The notes below the pieces were generated by a model, which saw only the letters and a list, made by a program, of their open reading frames with translations, was not told the DNA's origin and did no database searches. From assembly GCF_001428625.1 (NCBI RefSeq), contig NZ_LMIE01000030.1, positions 79,400-143,399 on the forward strand: a stretch of 64,000 nucleotides of DNA, written 5' to 3'. Below are positions 56,815 through 64,000 of this stretch, piece after piece. Positions within the stretch are counted from its first letter, which is position 1. Every line of letters starts with the position of its first letter. Origin of the DNA: Hydrogenophaga sp. Root209 (lineage in GTDB: Bacteria > Pseudomonadota > Gammaproteobacteria > Burkholderiales > Burkholderiaceae_C). The translations under genes and the position numbers were made by a program.

Positions 56815-56851
56815 CATACCCCCATAAAGAAAAAATCGTTTGGGATATAAG
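56815..56851 (+). promoter_or_regulatory. putative CysB-activated promoter of the sulfate assimilation operon
   Basis: An AT-rich stretch in GC-rich DNA carries ATACCC (56816-56821) and GGGATAT (56842-56848) as inverted arms around ATAAAGAAAAAATCGTTT, and TATAAG (56846-56851) as a -10 about 24 bases before the TauE-type ATG. No good -35 is present, as expected for an activator-dependent promoter. The assignment to CysB is inferred from the downstream genes and the CysB gene at 44428. Confidence 0.5.
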
Positions 56852-56874
56852 CCCGGCTCCGTAAAGTCGCGCCC

Positions 56875-57666
56875 ATGCCTGACATCGCCATCATCCTGGC
56901 CGGATTCGCCGTGGGACTCATCGTGGGTCTCACGGGTGTGGGTGGCGGTTCGCTCATGACGCCCATCCTCATCTTCTTCTTCGGCGTCAAACCGTACCTC
57001 GCGGTCGGTACCGACCTCCTGTTTGCGGCTTTCACCAAGATGGGCGGCACCGTCAGCCTGGCACGCCAGAAGCTCGTGCCATGGCGCGTGGTGGGACTGC
57101 TTTGCGCGGGCAGCATCCCCGCCGCGCTGATCACCCTGGGCGCCCTGCACCGGTTGGGCCCCGCCAGCCCGCTGGTGCAATCGCTCATGACCAACACCCT
57201 GGGTATGGCGCTGCTGCTCACCGCCGCCGCCATGCTCTACAAGGCCGCGCGCGGCAAGCAATTGCCACGAACCCTGGCCGCAGGCCAGTTGGAAGCCGCG
57301 ACGCACGCTCGCCACTGGAGCCTGCCGGTGCTGTTTGGCGCAGTCATCGGCACGCTGGTCACGCTCACCTCGGTCGGCGCCGGTGCCATCGGCGTGTCGG
57401 TGCTGTTGCTGCTGTTTCCGCTGCTGCCCCTGCCGCGCATCGTCGCCGCCGACATCGCCTACGCCGTGCCTCTCACGCTGGTGGCGGGCCTGGGTCACGC
57501 CAGCATGGGCTCGGTCGACTGGCCGCTGCTGGCCAAGCTGCTCGCGGGCTCGCTGCCCGGCATCTGGCTCGGCACCCGCCTGATGCGCCACACGCCCGAG
57601 CGCCTGGTGCGCTCTGCGCTCTCGGTGTTGCTGGCCTACGCCGGCATGAAATTGATCGCCCTCTGA
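56875..57666 (+). CDS. TauE/SafE-family sulfite exporter-like permease
   Basis: A 263-residue TSUP-family membrane protein with about eight spans in two repeats (FAVGLIVGLTGVGGGSLMTPIL; VLFGAVIGTLVTLTSVGAGAI). The GVGGGS loop is the family hallmark. Members move sulfite, sulfoacetate or related anions. As first gene of the cys operon, 22 bases before cysI, it probably transports sulfate or protects from sulfite build-up. No classic sulfate ABC transporter is in the window. Confidence 0.9.
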   Translation: MPDIAIILAGFAVGLIVGLTGVGGGSLMTPILIFFFGVKPYLAVGTDLLFAAFTKMGGTVSLARQKLVPWRVVGLLCAGSIPAALITLGALHRLGPASPLVQSLMTNTLGMALLLTAAAMLYKAARGKQLPRTLAAGQLEAATHARHWSLPVLFGAVIGTLVTLTSVGAGAIGVSVLLLLFPLLPLPRIVAADIAYAVPLTLVAGLGHASMGSVDWPLLAKLLAGSLPGIWLGTRLMRHTPERLVRSALSVLLAYAGMKLIAL

Positions 57667-57688
57667 TTCTTACTGCCCCACGACGACG

Positions 57689-59464
57689 ATGTACCAATAT
57701 TCCGACTTTGACCGCCAGTTCGTGCAATTGCGCGCCGACCAGTACCGCGACCAGCTCACCCGCTGGCAAGCCGGCACGCTGGGCGACGACGAGTTCAAGC
57801 CGCTGCGCCTGCAGAACGGCTGGTACGTACAGCGCTTCGCGCCCATGCTGCGCGTGGCCGTGCCCTACGGCGAAATCAACAGTGCACAACTCAAGGTGCT
57901 CGCAAAGATCGCGCGCGACTTCGACCACAAGGAAGACCACGACGTTTCCAAAGCCAACGCCGGCCTCTCCGAAGTGCCCACGCTGCCCGACCGTTGCGGC
58001 CACTTCTCCACGCGCCAGAACGTGCAATACAACTGGATCCCGCTCGCACGATCGGCCGACGTGATGGACCTGCTGGCCAGCGTGAACCTGCACGGCATCC
58101 AGACCAGCGGCAACTGCATCCGCAACATCACCACCGACGCGCTGGCGGGTATCGCGGTCGACGAAGTCGCCGATCCGCGCCCGTTTGCCGAAATCATGCG
58201 CCAGTGGAGCACGCTGCACCCCGAGTTCGCCTTCCTGCCGCGCAAGTTCAAGGTGGCGATCACGGGTGCGCGCGAAGACCGCGCCGCCACCGCCTGGCAC
58301 GACGTGGGCTTGCGCCTGCTGCGCAACGTCGACGGCGAACTGGGCTTCCAGGTGCGCGTGGGTGGCGGCATGGGCCGCACGCCCATCATCGGCAGCGTGA
58401 TCCGCGAGTTCCTGCCCTGGAACCAGATCCTCAACTACCTCGAAGCCGTGGTGCGCGCCTACAACCGTTTCGGCCGTCGCGACAACATGTACAAGGCGCG
58501 CATCAAAATCCTGGTGAAGGCCGAGGGCCAGGCGTTCAACGACCAAGTGGAGGCCGAGTATCGCGACATCATCGAAAAAGACGGTGCGCCCCACACCATC
58601 AGCCAGGCCGAGTTCGACCGCGTGAGCGCCTTCTTCGTGCCGCCGCAACTCAACTGCGACCGCAAGAGTGCCGACGCCAAGATCGCCCACATCCTCAAGG
58701 CCGCCGCCGAGGACGACATGGAGTTCAGCCGTTGGCTCACGCAGAACGTCAAGCCACACCAGAACCCCGACCTGCGCGCGGTCACGCTGTCGTTCAAGCG
58801 CTTCGGCCAGGCGCCCGGCGACGCCACCGCCGAGCAACTGGAGCGCGCTGCCGACCTGGCCGAGCGCTTCTCGGCTGGCGAGGCCCGGGTGACGCACGAG
58901 CAAAACCTGCTGCTGCCCTGGGTGCGTTGCGACCAACTGCCCGAGCTCTGGCGCGAAGCCCGCCGCCTGGGCCTGGCCAAGCCCAACATTGGCCTGCTGA
59001 CCGACATGATCGCCTGCCCCGGTGGCGATTTCTGCGACCTGGCCAACGCGCGCTCGCTGCCGCTGGCGCAAGCGATCCTGGGTCGCTACAAAGACCTCGA
59101 CGAGCTGCACGACCTGGGGGAGATCGACCTGCACATCAGCGGCTGCATCAATTCCTGCGGCCACCACCACAGCGGGCACATCGGCATCCTCGGCGTCGAC
59201 AAGGACGGCCAGGAGTGGTACCAGGTCACGCTCGGAGGCTCGGACGGCACGCGCCTGTCGGGCGAGGCCACGCCGGGCAAGGTGATCGGCCCCTCGTTCG
59301 CCGCGAGCGAAGTGCCTGACGTGATCGAAGCCTTGCTCGACACCTACCGCTCGCAGCGGGCTGGCACCGAGACCTTCGTGGCCACGCTGCGCCGAACCGG
59401 CGCCGACCCCTTCAAGAGCGCAGCCAACGCGGTGCGCACGAGCACGGCCCGCGCCACCGCCTGA
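57689..59464 (+). CDS. cysI: assimilatory sulfite reductase, siroheme hemoprotein
   Basis: A 591-residue nitrite/sulfite reductase. Cys443 and Cys449 (ACPGGDFC) with Cys486 and Cys490 (SGCINSCGHHHSG) form the siroheme-4Fe-4S site. Substrate and siroheme arginines and lysines occur in FSTRQNVQYNW, RKFKVAITG and GGGMGRTP. It reduces sulfite to sulfide with six electrons. The protein has no flavin domain, and no cysJ is adjacent, so ferredoxin is the likely donor. It lies between the TauE-like gene and the DUF934 gene. Confidence 0.93.
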   Translation: MYQYSDFDRQFVQLRADQYRDQLTRWQAGTLGDDEFKPLRLQNGWYVQRFAPMLRVAVPYGEINSAQLKVLAKIARDFDHKEDHDVSKANAGLSEVPTLPDRCGHFSTRQNVQYNWIPLARSADVMDLLASVNLHGIQTSGNCIRNITTDALAGIAVDEVADPRPFAEIMRQWSTLHPEFAFLPRKFKVAITGAREDRAATAWHDVGLRLLRNVDGELGFQVRVGGGMGRTPIIGSVIREFLPWNQILNYLEAVVRAYNRFGRRDNMYKARIKILVKAEGQAFNDQVEAEYRDIIEKDGAPHTISQAEFDRVSAFFVPPQLNCDRKSADAKIAHILKAAAEDDMEFSRWLTQNVKPHQNPDLRAVTLSFKRFGQAPGDATAEQLERAADLAERFSAGEARVTHEQNLLLPWVRCDQLPELWREARRLGLAKPNIGLLTDMIACPGGDFCDLANARSLPLAQAILGRYKDLDELHDLGEIDLHISGCINSCGHHHSGHIGILGVDKDGQEWYQVTLGGSDGTRLSGEATPGKVIGPSFAASEVPDVIEALLDTYRSQRAGTETFVATLRRTGADPFKSAANAVRTSTARATA

Positions 59465-59475
59465 GGACAGACACC

Positions 59476-59865
59476 ATGAGCCAGCCCCTTCAACTCTTCA
59501 GCGCAGGCGCCTTTGCCCCCACCGAGGCCGAGGCACAGCGCCTGTCGCTCGCCAACGACACAGACCCACGCGACGCCGACCTCTCCGGCATCGCCGTGAT
59601 CGAACTGCACTTTCCCAAGTTCAGCGATGGCCGCGCCTTCAGCCAGGCCTTCCTGCTGCACCGCCGCCTTGGCTATACAGGTCAGATCCGCGCCACCGGC
59701 GACGTGCTGATCGACCAGCTCGTGCAGATGCAGCGCAGCGGCTTCACGCAGGCCGTGCTGCGCGCTGACCAGAACCTGGCGCACGGCCAGGCGCTGCTGG
59801 CGCACTACCCCGCCTTCTACCAGGGCGATGCGGTGCATATCGCGCCCCACTTTGCCCCTGCTTGA
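59476..59865 (+). CDS. DUF934 protein of sulfite reductase operon
   Basis: A 129-residue protein of the DUF934 family, almost always found next to cysI in proteobacteria. The core is IAVIELHFPKFSDGRAFSQAFLLHRRLGYTGQIRATGDVL. It has been regarded as an accessory or electron-transfer partner for the single-subunit sulfite reductase, but its biochemistry is not settled. It begins eleven bases after cysI and ends eleven bases before cysH. Confidence 0.9.
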   Translation: MSQPLQLFSAGAFAPTEAEAQRLSLANDTDPRDADLSGIAVIELHFPKFSDGRAFSQAFLLHRRLGYTGQIRATGDVLIDQLVQMQRSGFTQAVLRADQNLAHGQALLAHYPAFYQGDAVHIAPHFAPA

Positions 59866-59876
59866 GGACTGCCTTC

Positions 59877-60626
59877 ATGAAAGCCCTCGACCTCTACAAC
59901 AAGCCCTCCAGCGACTTTGCCGCCAAGGTGGAGCGCAGCATCGCACTGCTGAGAGAAACATCGGCCTCCCACCCCAGGCTGACCCAGGCCTCCAGCCTCG
60001 GCGCTGAAGACATGGTGGTCACTCACCTGATGCACCTGGCCGGTATCGATGCCAGCGTCTTCGTGCTGGAAACCGGCAAGCTGCACGCCGAGACGCTCGC
60101 CATGATCCCGAAGATCGAGCAGCGTTACGGCATCAGCGTGCAGGTGTTCCGCCCGAAACAGGAGTCGGTCATCCACTTCGTTCGCAAGAACGGTGAGGAG
60201 GCGATGTACCAGAGCATTGAACTGCGCAAGGCCTGCTGCGACATCCGCAAGATGGAGCCGCTCGCTCGCGCCCTCGCCGGCCACGACGGCTGGATCACCG
60301 GCCTGCGCCGCGAGCAGTCGAACGCGCGCGCCGAGGTCGGCGAGGTGGTGCAGGAACCCGGCCGCATCAAGGTCAGCCCCATCGTCGAATGGACCTGGGG
60401 CGACGTGTGGCACTTCATCGCCGAGCACCAGCTCGACACCAACGCGCTGCACGACCAGTTCTACCCCAGCATCGGCTGCGCGCCCTGCACCCGTGCCATC
60501 AGCGTCGGCGAGGACTTCCGCGCCGGACGCTGGTGGTGGGAACAGGAAAGCGCCAAGGAATGCGGCCTGCATGTGCAGCCCGCCACTTCTCCCCTCGTGT
60601 CCTCACTCGAACGGACCCCCTCATGA
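59877..60626 (+). CDS. cysH: adenylyl-sulfate (APS) reductase
   Basis: A 249-residue enzyme that reduces APS to sulfite with thioredoxin. Presence of Cys120-Cys121 (KACCDIRK) and Cys201/Cys204 (IGCAPCTRA) shows the 4Fe-4S cluster of the APS-reducing type, unlike the PAPS enzyme of E. coli. The catalytic Cys229 is in KECGLH near the C terminus. Consistently, no cysC kinase is in the operon. The ATG at 59877 has GAGG nine bases upstream. It overlaps cysD (ATGA at 60623-60626). Confidence 0.95.
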   Translation: MKALDLYNKPSSDFAAKVERSIALLRETSASHPRLTQASSLGAEDMVVTHLMHLAGIDASVFVLETGKLHAETLAMIPKIEQRYGISVQVFRPKQESVIHFVRKNGEEAMYQSIELRKACCDIRKMEPLARALAGHDGWITGLRREQSNARAEVGEVVQEPGRIKVSPIVEWTWGDVWHFIAEHQLDTNALHDQFYPSIGCAPCTRAISVGEDFRAGRWWWEQESAKECGLHVQPATSPLVSSLERTPS

Positions 60627-61582
60627 ACGCCCGCACCGAATCCGCCGTGATCCAGACCGCCCTGCAGCACGCCAGCGACCACCACCTGAGCAACGCCCAC
60701 CTGGATGCACTGGAAGAAGAAACCATCTTCATCCTGCGTGAGGTCGCGGCCGCCTTCGAGCGCCCGACGCTGCTGTTCTCTGGCGGCAAGGACTCGCTGG
60801 TCATGCTCAAGTGCGCCGAGAAGGCGTTCGGCGCGGGACGCATCCCGTACCCACTGTTGATGATCGATACCGGTCACAACTTTCCCGAGGTGACCGACTT
60901 CCGCGACCAGCGTGCGAAGGAACTGGGCGCAGAACTCATCGTGCGCAGCGTCGAAGACTCCATGGCGCGCGGCACCGTGCGCCTGGCGCACCCGGGAGAG
61001 AGCCGCAACGTGCACCAGTCGGTCACGCTGCTTGAAGCCATCGAAGAGTTTCGCTTTGACGCGCTGATTGGTGGCGCTCGTCGCGACGAGGAAAAGGCCC
61101 GCGCCAAAGAGCGCATTTTCTCCCACCGCGACAGCTTCGGCCAGTGGCAACCCAAGGCTCAGCGCCCCGAGCTCTGGACCCTGTTCAACACCCGGCTGCA
61201 GCCCGGCGAGCACTTTCGCGTGTTCCCGATCAGCAACTGGACCGAACTCGACGTGTGGCAGTACATCGCCCGCGAAAACATCGCCCTGCCCTCGATCTAC
61301 TACACGCACCAGCGCGAGGTGGTCGACCGCCGAGGCCTGTTGGTGCCGGTGACCGAACTCACACCACCGCGCGACGGTGAGACCGTGCAGGTGCGCGACG
61401 TGCGATTCCGCACCGTGGGCGACATCACCTGCACCTGCCCGGTGGAGAGCCTGGCAGCCACCGCCGACGACATCGTGATCGAGACACTGGCCGCCGAGGT
61501 CAGCGAGCGCGGCGCTACGCGCATGGACGACAAGACTTCCGATGCTTCGATGGAAAAACGCAAAAAAGATGGCTATTTCTGA
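60623..61582 (+). CDS. cysD: sulfate adenylyltransferase subunit 2
   Basis: A 319-residue ATP pyrophosphatase-type subunit of ATP sulfurylase. The PP-loop is LLFSGGKDSLVMLKC. Further family segments are PLLMIDTGHNFPEVTDFRD, GGARRDEEKARAKER, FPISNWTELDVWQYI and the C-terminal KKRKDGYF-like end (KRKKDGYF). It forms APS from sulfate and ATP with CysN. It overlaps cysH and is followed by cysN. Confidence 0.97.
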   Translation: MNARTESAVIQTALQHASDHHLSNAHLDALEEETIFILREVAAAFERPTLLFSGGKDSLVMLKCAEKAFGAGRIPYPLLMIDTGHNFPEVTDFRDQRAKELGAELIVRSVEDSMARGTVRLAHPGESRNVHQSVTLLEAIEEFRFDALIGGARRDEEKARAKERIFSHRDSFGQWQPKAQRPELWTLFNTRLQPGEHFRVFPISNWTELDVWQYIARENIALPSIYYTHQREVVDRRGLLVPVTELTPPRDGETVQVRDVRFRTVGDITCTCPVESLAATADDIVIETLAAEVSERGATRMDDKTSDASMEKRKKDGYF

Positions 61583-61607
61583 AGCCGCGCCGATACAGGA
61601 CACCGAC

Positions 61608-62930
61608 ATGACCACACTCGCCCCTCAAGCCACCGCGCCACAAACCGCTACAGGCCCTATCGACACGCGTTCCGCCCTGCGCCTCATCACCTGCGGCAGC
61701 GTGGACGACGGCAAGAGCACGCTGATCGGCCGCCTGCTGGTCGACAGCAAGGCCGTGCTTCAAGATCACCTGGCCGGCGTGCAGCGCCACGGCCAGACCG
61801 ACCTCGCCCTGCTGACCGACGGCCTGTCGGCCGAGCGCGAACAAGGCATCACCATCGACGTGGCCTACCGCTACTTCAGCACCGAGGCGCGCAAGTTCAT
61901 CATCGGTGATGCGCCGGGCCACGAGCAGTACACCCGCAACATGGTCACGGCCGCATCCAGCGCCGACGCCGCCGTGGTGCTGGTCGACGCCACCAAGCTG
62001 GCCTGGGCTGACGCCGCGCTCAAGCTGCTGCCCCAGACCCGCCGCCACAGCCTGCTCCTCAAGTTGCTGCGCGTACCCTCGGTGGTGTTCGCCATCAACA
62101 AACTCGACGCTGTGGATGACAGCACCGTCGCGTTCGAACACATCGGCGCGGCCTTGCGTGAATTTGCCGCGCAAGCCGGTATTCCGGTCACCGCTGTGGT
62201 GCCCATCTCGGCACTCAAGGGCTGGAACGTCGTCGACGCCAGCGAACAGGCGGGCTGGTGCGGCTACAGCGGCCCCACGCTGCTCGAGATTCTTGAAGGC
62301 CTGCCTGTGACACCGGCAGACAGCACGCTGCCTTTCGCCTTTGCCGTGCAATGGGTGGAGAAGTTCAACAGCTCCGCCGACACCTCACAAGGCCGTCGCG
62401 TGTTCTGGGGCCGCGTGGCCACCGGAGGCGTGCAGGCAGGCCAGGGCGTGCGCATCATGCCCAACGGCCAGACCGCCGTGGTGGCCCAGGTGCTCAACCA
62501 CGTGCGCCAACCGCAGGCCGTGCTCGCTGGCCACAGCGCAGGCATCGTTCTCGACCGTGAAGTTGATGTCTCGCGCGGCGACTGGCTGCTGGCCGATGGC
62601 GAAGGCGAGGCTTTGAGCGGCAGCCGCGAGATTCGCGCCACCGTGGCCTGGCTCGACGACGAAACCCTGGTGCCTGGCCGCGTGTACTGGGCGCTGCACG
62701 GGCACCGCTGGGTCAAGGCCAAGATCAAACGCATCGTGCACCGGCTCGACATCCACACCCTGGCAGAAGAGGACGCCAACCAGCTGGAACCCAACGCCAT
62801 TGGCCACATCGAACTGACGCTGCAGGAACCACTGGCCACGCTGCCTTTTGCGCAATCGCGGGCCTTGGGTTCGCTGGTGCTGGTGGACACCGCGAGCCAT
62901 CGCACGGCGGGGGCCTTGCTGGTCCAGTGA
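61608..62930 (+). CDS. cysN: sulfate adenylyltransferase subunit 1 (GTPase)
   Basis: A 440-residue EF-Tu-like GTPase that drives the CysD reaction. Motifs: CGSVDDGKSTLIGRLL (G1), EREQGITIDVAYRYF, GDAPGHEQYTRNM (G3) and INKLDAVD (G4), followed by beta-barrel domains II and III. The protein stops at the usual CysN end, without the fused CysC kinase seen in many bacteria, in agreement with direct APS reduction. The ATG at 61608 with AGGA upstream is chosen; two further in-frame starts overlap cysD. Confidence 0.95.
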   Translation: MTTLAPQATAPQTATGPIDTRSALRLITCGSVDDGKSTLIGRLLVDSKAVLQDHLAGVQRHGQTDLALLTDGLSAEREQGITIDVAYRYFSTEARKFIIGDAPGHEQYTRNMVTAASSADAAVVLVDATKLAWADAALKLLPQTRRHSLLLKLLRVPSVVFAINKLDAVDDSTVAFEHIGAALREFAAQAGIPVTAVVPISALKGWNVVDASEQAGWCGYSGPTLLEILEGLPVTPADSTLPFAFAVQWVEKFNSSADTSQGRRVFWGRVATGGVQAGQGVRIMPNGQTAVVAQVLNHVRQPQAVLAGHSAGIVLDREVDVSRGDWLLADGEGEALSGSREIRATVAWLDDETLVPGRVYWALHGHRWVKAKIKRIVHRLDIHTLAEEDANQLEPNAIGHIELTLQEPLATLPFAQSRALGSLVLVDTASHRTAGALLVQ

Positions 62931-62937
62931 CGACAGC

Positions 62938-62959
62938 GCGGGCCGCGCAGCGCGCCCGC
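62938..62959 (+). terminator. GC-rich hairpin after cysN
   Basis: GCGGGC (62938-62943) and GCCCGC (62954-62959) can pair just after the cysN stop. No T tract follows, so it is at best a factor-dependent or weak end of the cys operon. Confidence 0.3.
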
Positions 62960-63053
62960 ACCCGCCTAACTTGTGTCACGGCAAGGGCCATGGCCCAGCC
63001 CATCCCTGCCGGAAACCCTAAAATCACGGCTTCCACCGATTCCCAAGACCACC

Positions 63054-63383
63054 ATGACTCACGTTGTCACCGAAGCCTGCATCCGTTGCAAATACACCGA
63101 CTGTGTGGACGTCTGCCCCGTGGACTGCTTCCGCGAAGGCCCCAACTTCCTCACCATCGACCCGGACGAGTGCATCGACTGCGCGGTGTGCATCCCCGAA
63201 TGCCCGGTGAGCGCGATCTACGCCGAAGAAGACCTGCCCAAAGACCAGTTGCACATGACCAAGCTCAACGCCGATCTGGCGCTGTTGCCTGGCTGGAAGA
63301 GCATCACCAAGCGCAAGGCCCCCCTGGCCGACGCTGACGACTGGAAAGACCGCACCGGCAAACTTCCCGAGTTGCTGCGCTGA
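63054..63383 (+). CDS. fdxA: 7Fe-type ferredoxin FdxA
   Basis: A 109-residue ferredoxin. Cysteines 9, 12, 17, 21 and 40, 43, 46, 50 ([14 protein letters not shown] and [12 protein letters not shown]) match the FdI type that binds one 3Fe-4S and one 4Fe-4S cluster. The C-terminal extension ([20 protein letters not shown]) is typical. The longer upstream frame is non-homologous; the ATG at 63054 is used. It precedes a ferredoxin reductase-like gene by five bases. Next to the sulfite reductase operon, it may carry electrons to CysI (inference). Confidence 0.94.
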   Translation: MTHVVTEACIRCKYTDCVDVCPVDCFREGPNFLTIDPDECIDCAVCIPECPVSAIYAEEDLPKDQLHMTKLNADLALLPGWKSITKRKAPLADADDWKDRTGKLPELLR

Positions 63384-63388
63384 TCGGC

Positions 63389-64000
63389 ATGGAGCCGGAC
63401 CTGAACACGGCGGCCAGCTTGAACGCTGCCGTGCACGAAGGGCTAGTCGAAACCGACGCGGTCGTGATCGGAGCCGGCCCCGTCGGTCTGTTCCAGGTGT
63501 TCGAGCTGGGCTTGCTGGAGATCAAGGCCCATGTGATCGATGCCCTGCCCTACCCTGGTGGGCAGCCGGCCGAGCTCTACCCCGACAAGCCGATCTACGA
63601 CATCCCGGCCATTCCGGTGTGCACAGGCCAGGAACTGGTCAACAACCTGCTCAAGCAGATCGAGCCCTTCGGCGCCACCTTCCACCTGGGGCAGGAAGTC
63701 ACCACGGTTGAACAGCAGGATGACGGCCGATTCTTCGTGGCCACCTCCCGTGGCACACGTTTTCTCACCAAGACGCTTTTCATCGCCGCAGGCGTCGGGG
63801 CGTTCCAACCTCGTGCTCTCAAGCTCGACGGGCTCGATGCATTTGAAGGACGACAACTCTTCTACCGAGTCAAGAACCCCAACGAGTTTGCTGGCCAGAA
63901 CATCGTGATCGTGGGCGGCGGGGATGCGGCGCTTGAGTGGGCCACGACCTTCGCCGAACAGGGCCCCAACCACGCCAGGAGCGTGACCTTGATTCACCGT
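63389..64000 (+). CDS. TrxR-like ferredoxin/flavodoxin--NADP(+) reductase (partial at window end)
   Basis: The first 204 codons of a flavoprotein, open to the right edge. FAD-binding GAGPVGLFQ is at about residues 28-36, then [20 protein letters not shown], the family mark of FNR-like reductases without a CxxC, and the NADP-binding [12 protein letters not shown] near residue 175. The ATG at 63389 starts five bases after fdxA, so the two form a unit. It would reduce ferredoxin, such as FdxA, with NADPH. The C-terminal part is outside the window. Confidence 0.9.
   Translation, partial: MEPDLNTAASLNAAVHEGLVETDAVVIGAGPVGLFQVFELGLLEIKAHVIDALPYPGGQPAELYPDKPIYDIPAIPVCTGQELVNNLLKQIEPFGATFHLGQEVTTVEQQDDGRFFVATSRGTRFLTKTLFIAAGVGAFQPRALKLDGLDAFEGRQLFYRVKNPNEFAGQNIVIVGGGDAALEWATTFAEQGPNHARSVTLIHR

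Overview
The window is about 64 kb of GC-rich, densely coding chromosome with short gaps and frequent 4-base stop/start overlaps. Gene content and order (rimP-nusA-infB-rbfA-truB-typA, guaB-guaA, pepA-holC, lptF-lptG, ratA/rnfH beside smpB, fdxA plus a TrxR-like ferredoxin reductase, a Bug-type solute receptor) point to a betaproteobacterium of the order Burkholderiales, most likely Comamonadaceae (Hydrogenophaga-like). This assignment rests on gene families and synteny only. No phage, transposase, integrase, CRISPR array or rRNA was seen. The only RNA gene is one tRNA-Ser(GGA). No non-coding gap exceeds 300 bases; the largest are 54171-54415 and 35570-35797.

Layout. 1-132: truncated thioredoxin-reductase-like remnant. 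201-6707 (minus): an eight-gene signalling operon read from 6707 downwards: two paralogous membrane histidine kinases around a single-domain receiver, an RsbW-like ATPase, an RsbV-like STAS protein, a patatin phospholipase, a receiver-PP2C phosphatase and a GNAT acetyltransferase. 6790-8999: a Bug-type receptor and a divergent LacI regulator, with matching palindromes at both the LacI/Bug junction and the promoter of the signalling operon. 9040-12196: guaB and guaA, separated by an intrinsic terminator. 12368-16414: DUF4124 protein, rnfH, ratA, smpB, a hydroxyisobutyryl-CoA hydrolase-like enzyme and an EamA transporter. 16527-24781: the translation operon rimP to typA. 24964-31546: two small membrane genes and the yejABEF peptide ABC transporter, whose yejB is frameshifted. 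31585-37622: fabI, a secreted ATP-dependent DNA ligase, an Orn/Lys/Arg decarboxylase, an NfeD/SPFH pair and DUF2237. 37659-46555: tRNA-Ser, hemerythrin-like protein, a branched-chain amino-acid receptor lipoprotein, holC, pepA, then lptF-lptG-cbiX-cysB-aminotransferase. 46630-56710: Rieske protein, hrpA, argA, dsbB, fpr, yggX, an MnmC-type oxidase and a receiver-like hypothetical. 56875-62930: sulfate assimilation operon (TauE/SafE exporter, cysI, DUF934, cysH, cysD, cysN), followed by fdxA and a partial ferredoxin-NADP reductase running off the right edge.

How the genes work together. CysN/CysD activate sulfate to APS, CysH (the CC...CxxC iron-sulfur type) reduces APS to sulfite, and CysI reduces sulfite to sulfide. 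CbiX supplies the chelatase step for the siroheme of CysI, and the CysB regulator is encoded directly after cbiX. No CysJ flavoprotein is present, so the adjacent FdxA and ferredoxin reductase are plausible electron donors. The most unusual region is the 201-6707 operon. It looks like a complete sensory partner-switching cascade, but in place of a sigma factor it carries a patatin-like lipase gene translationally coupled to the STAS gene. I regard it as the best candidate here for an undescribed system.
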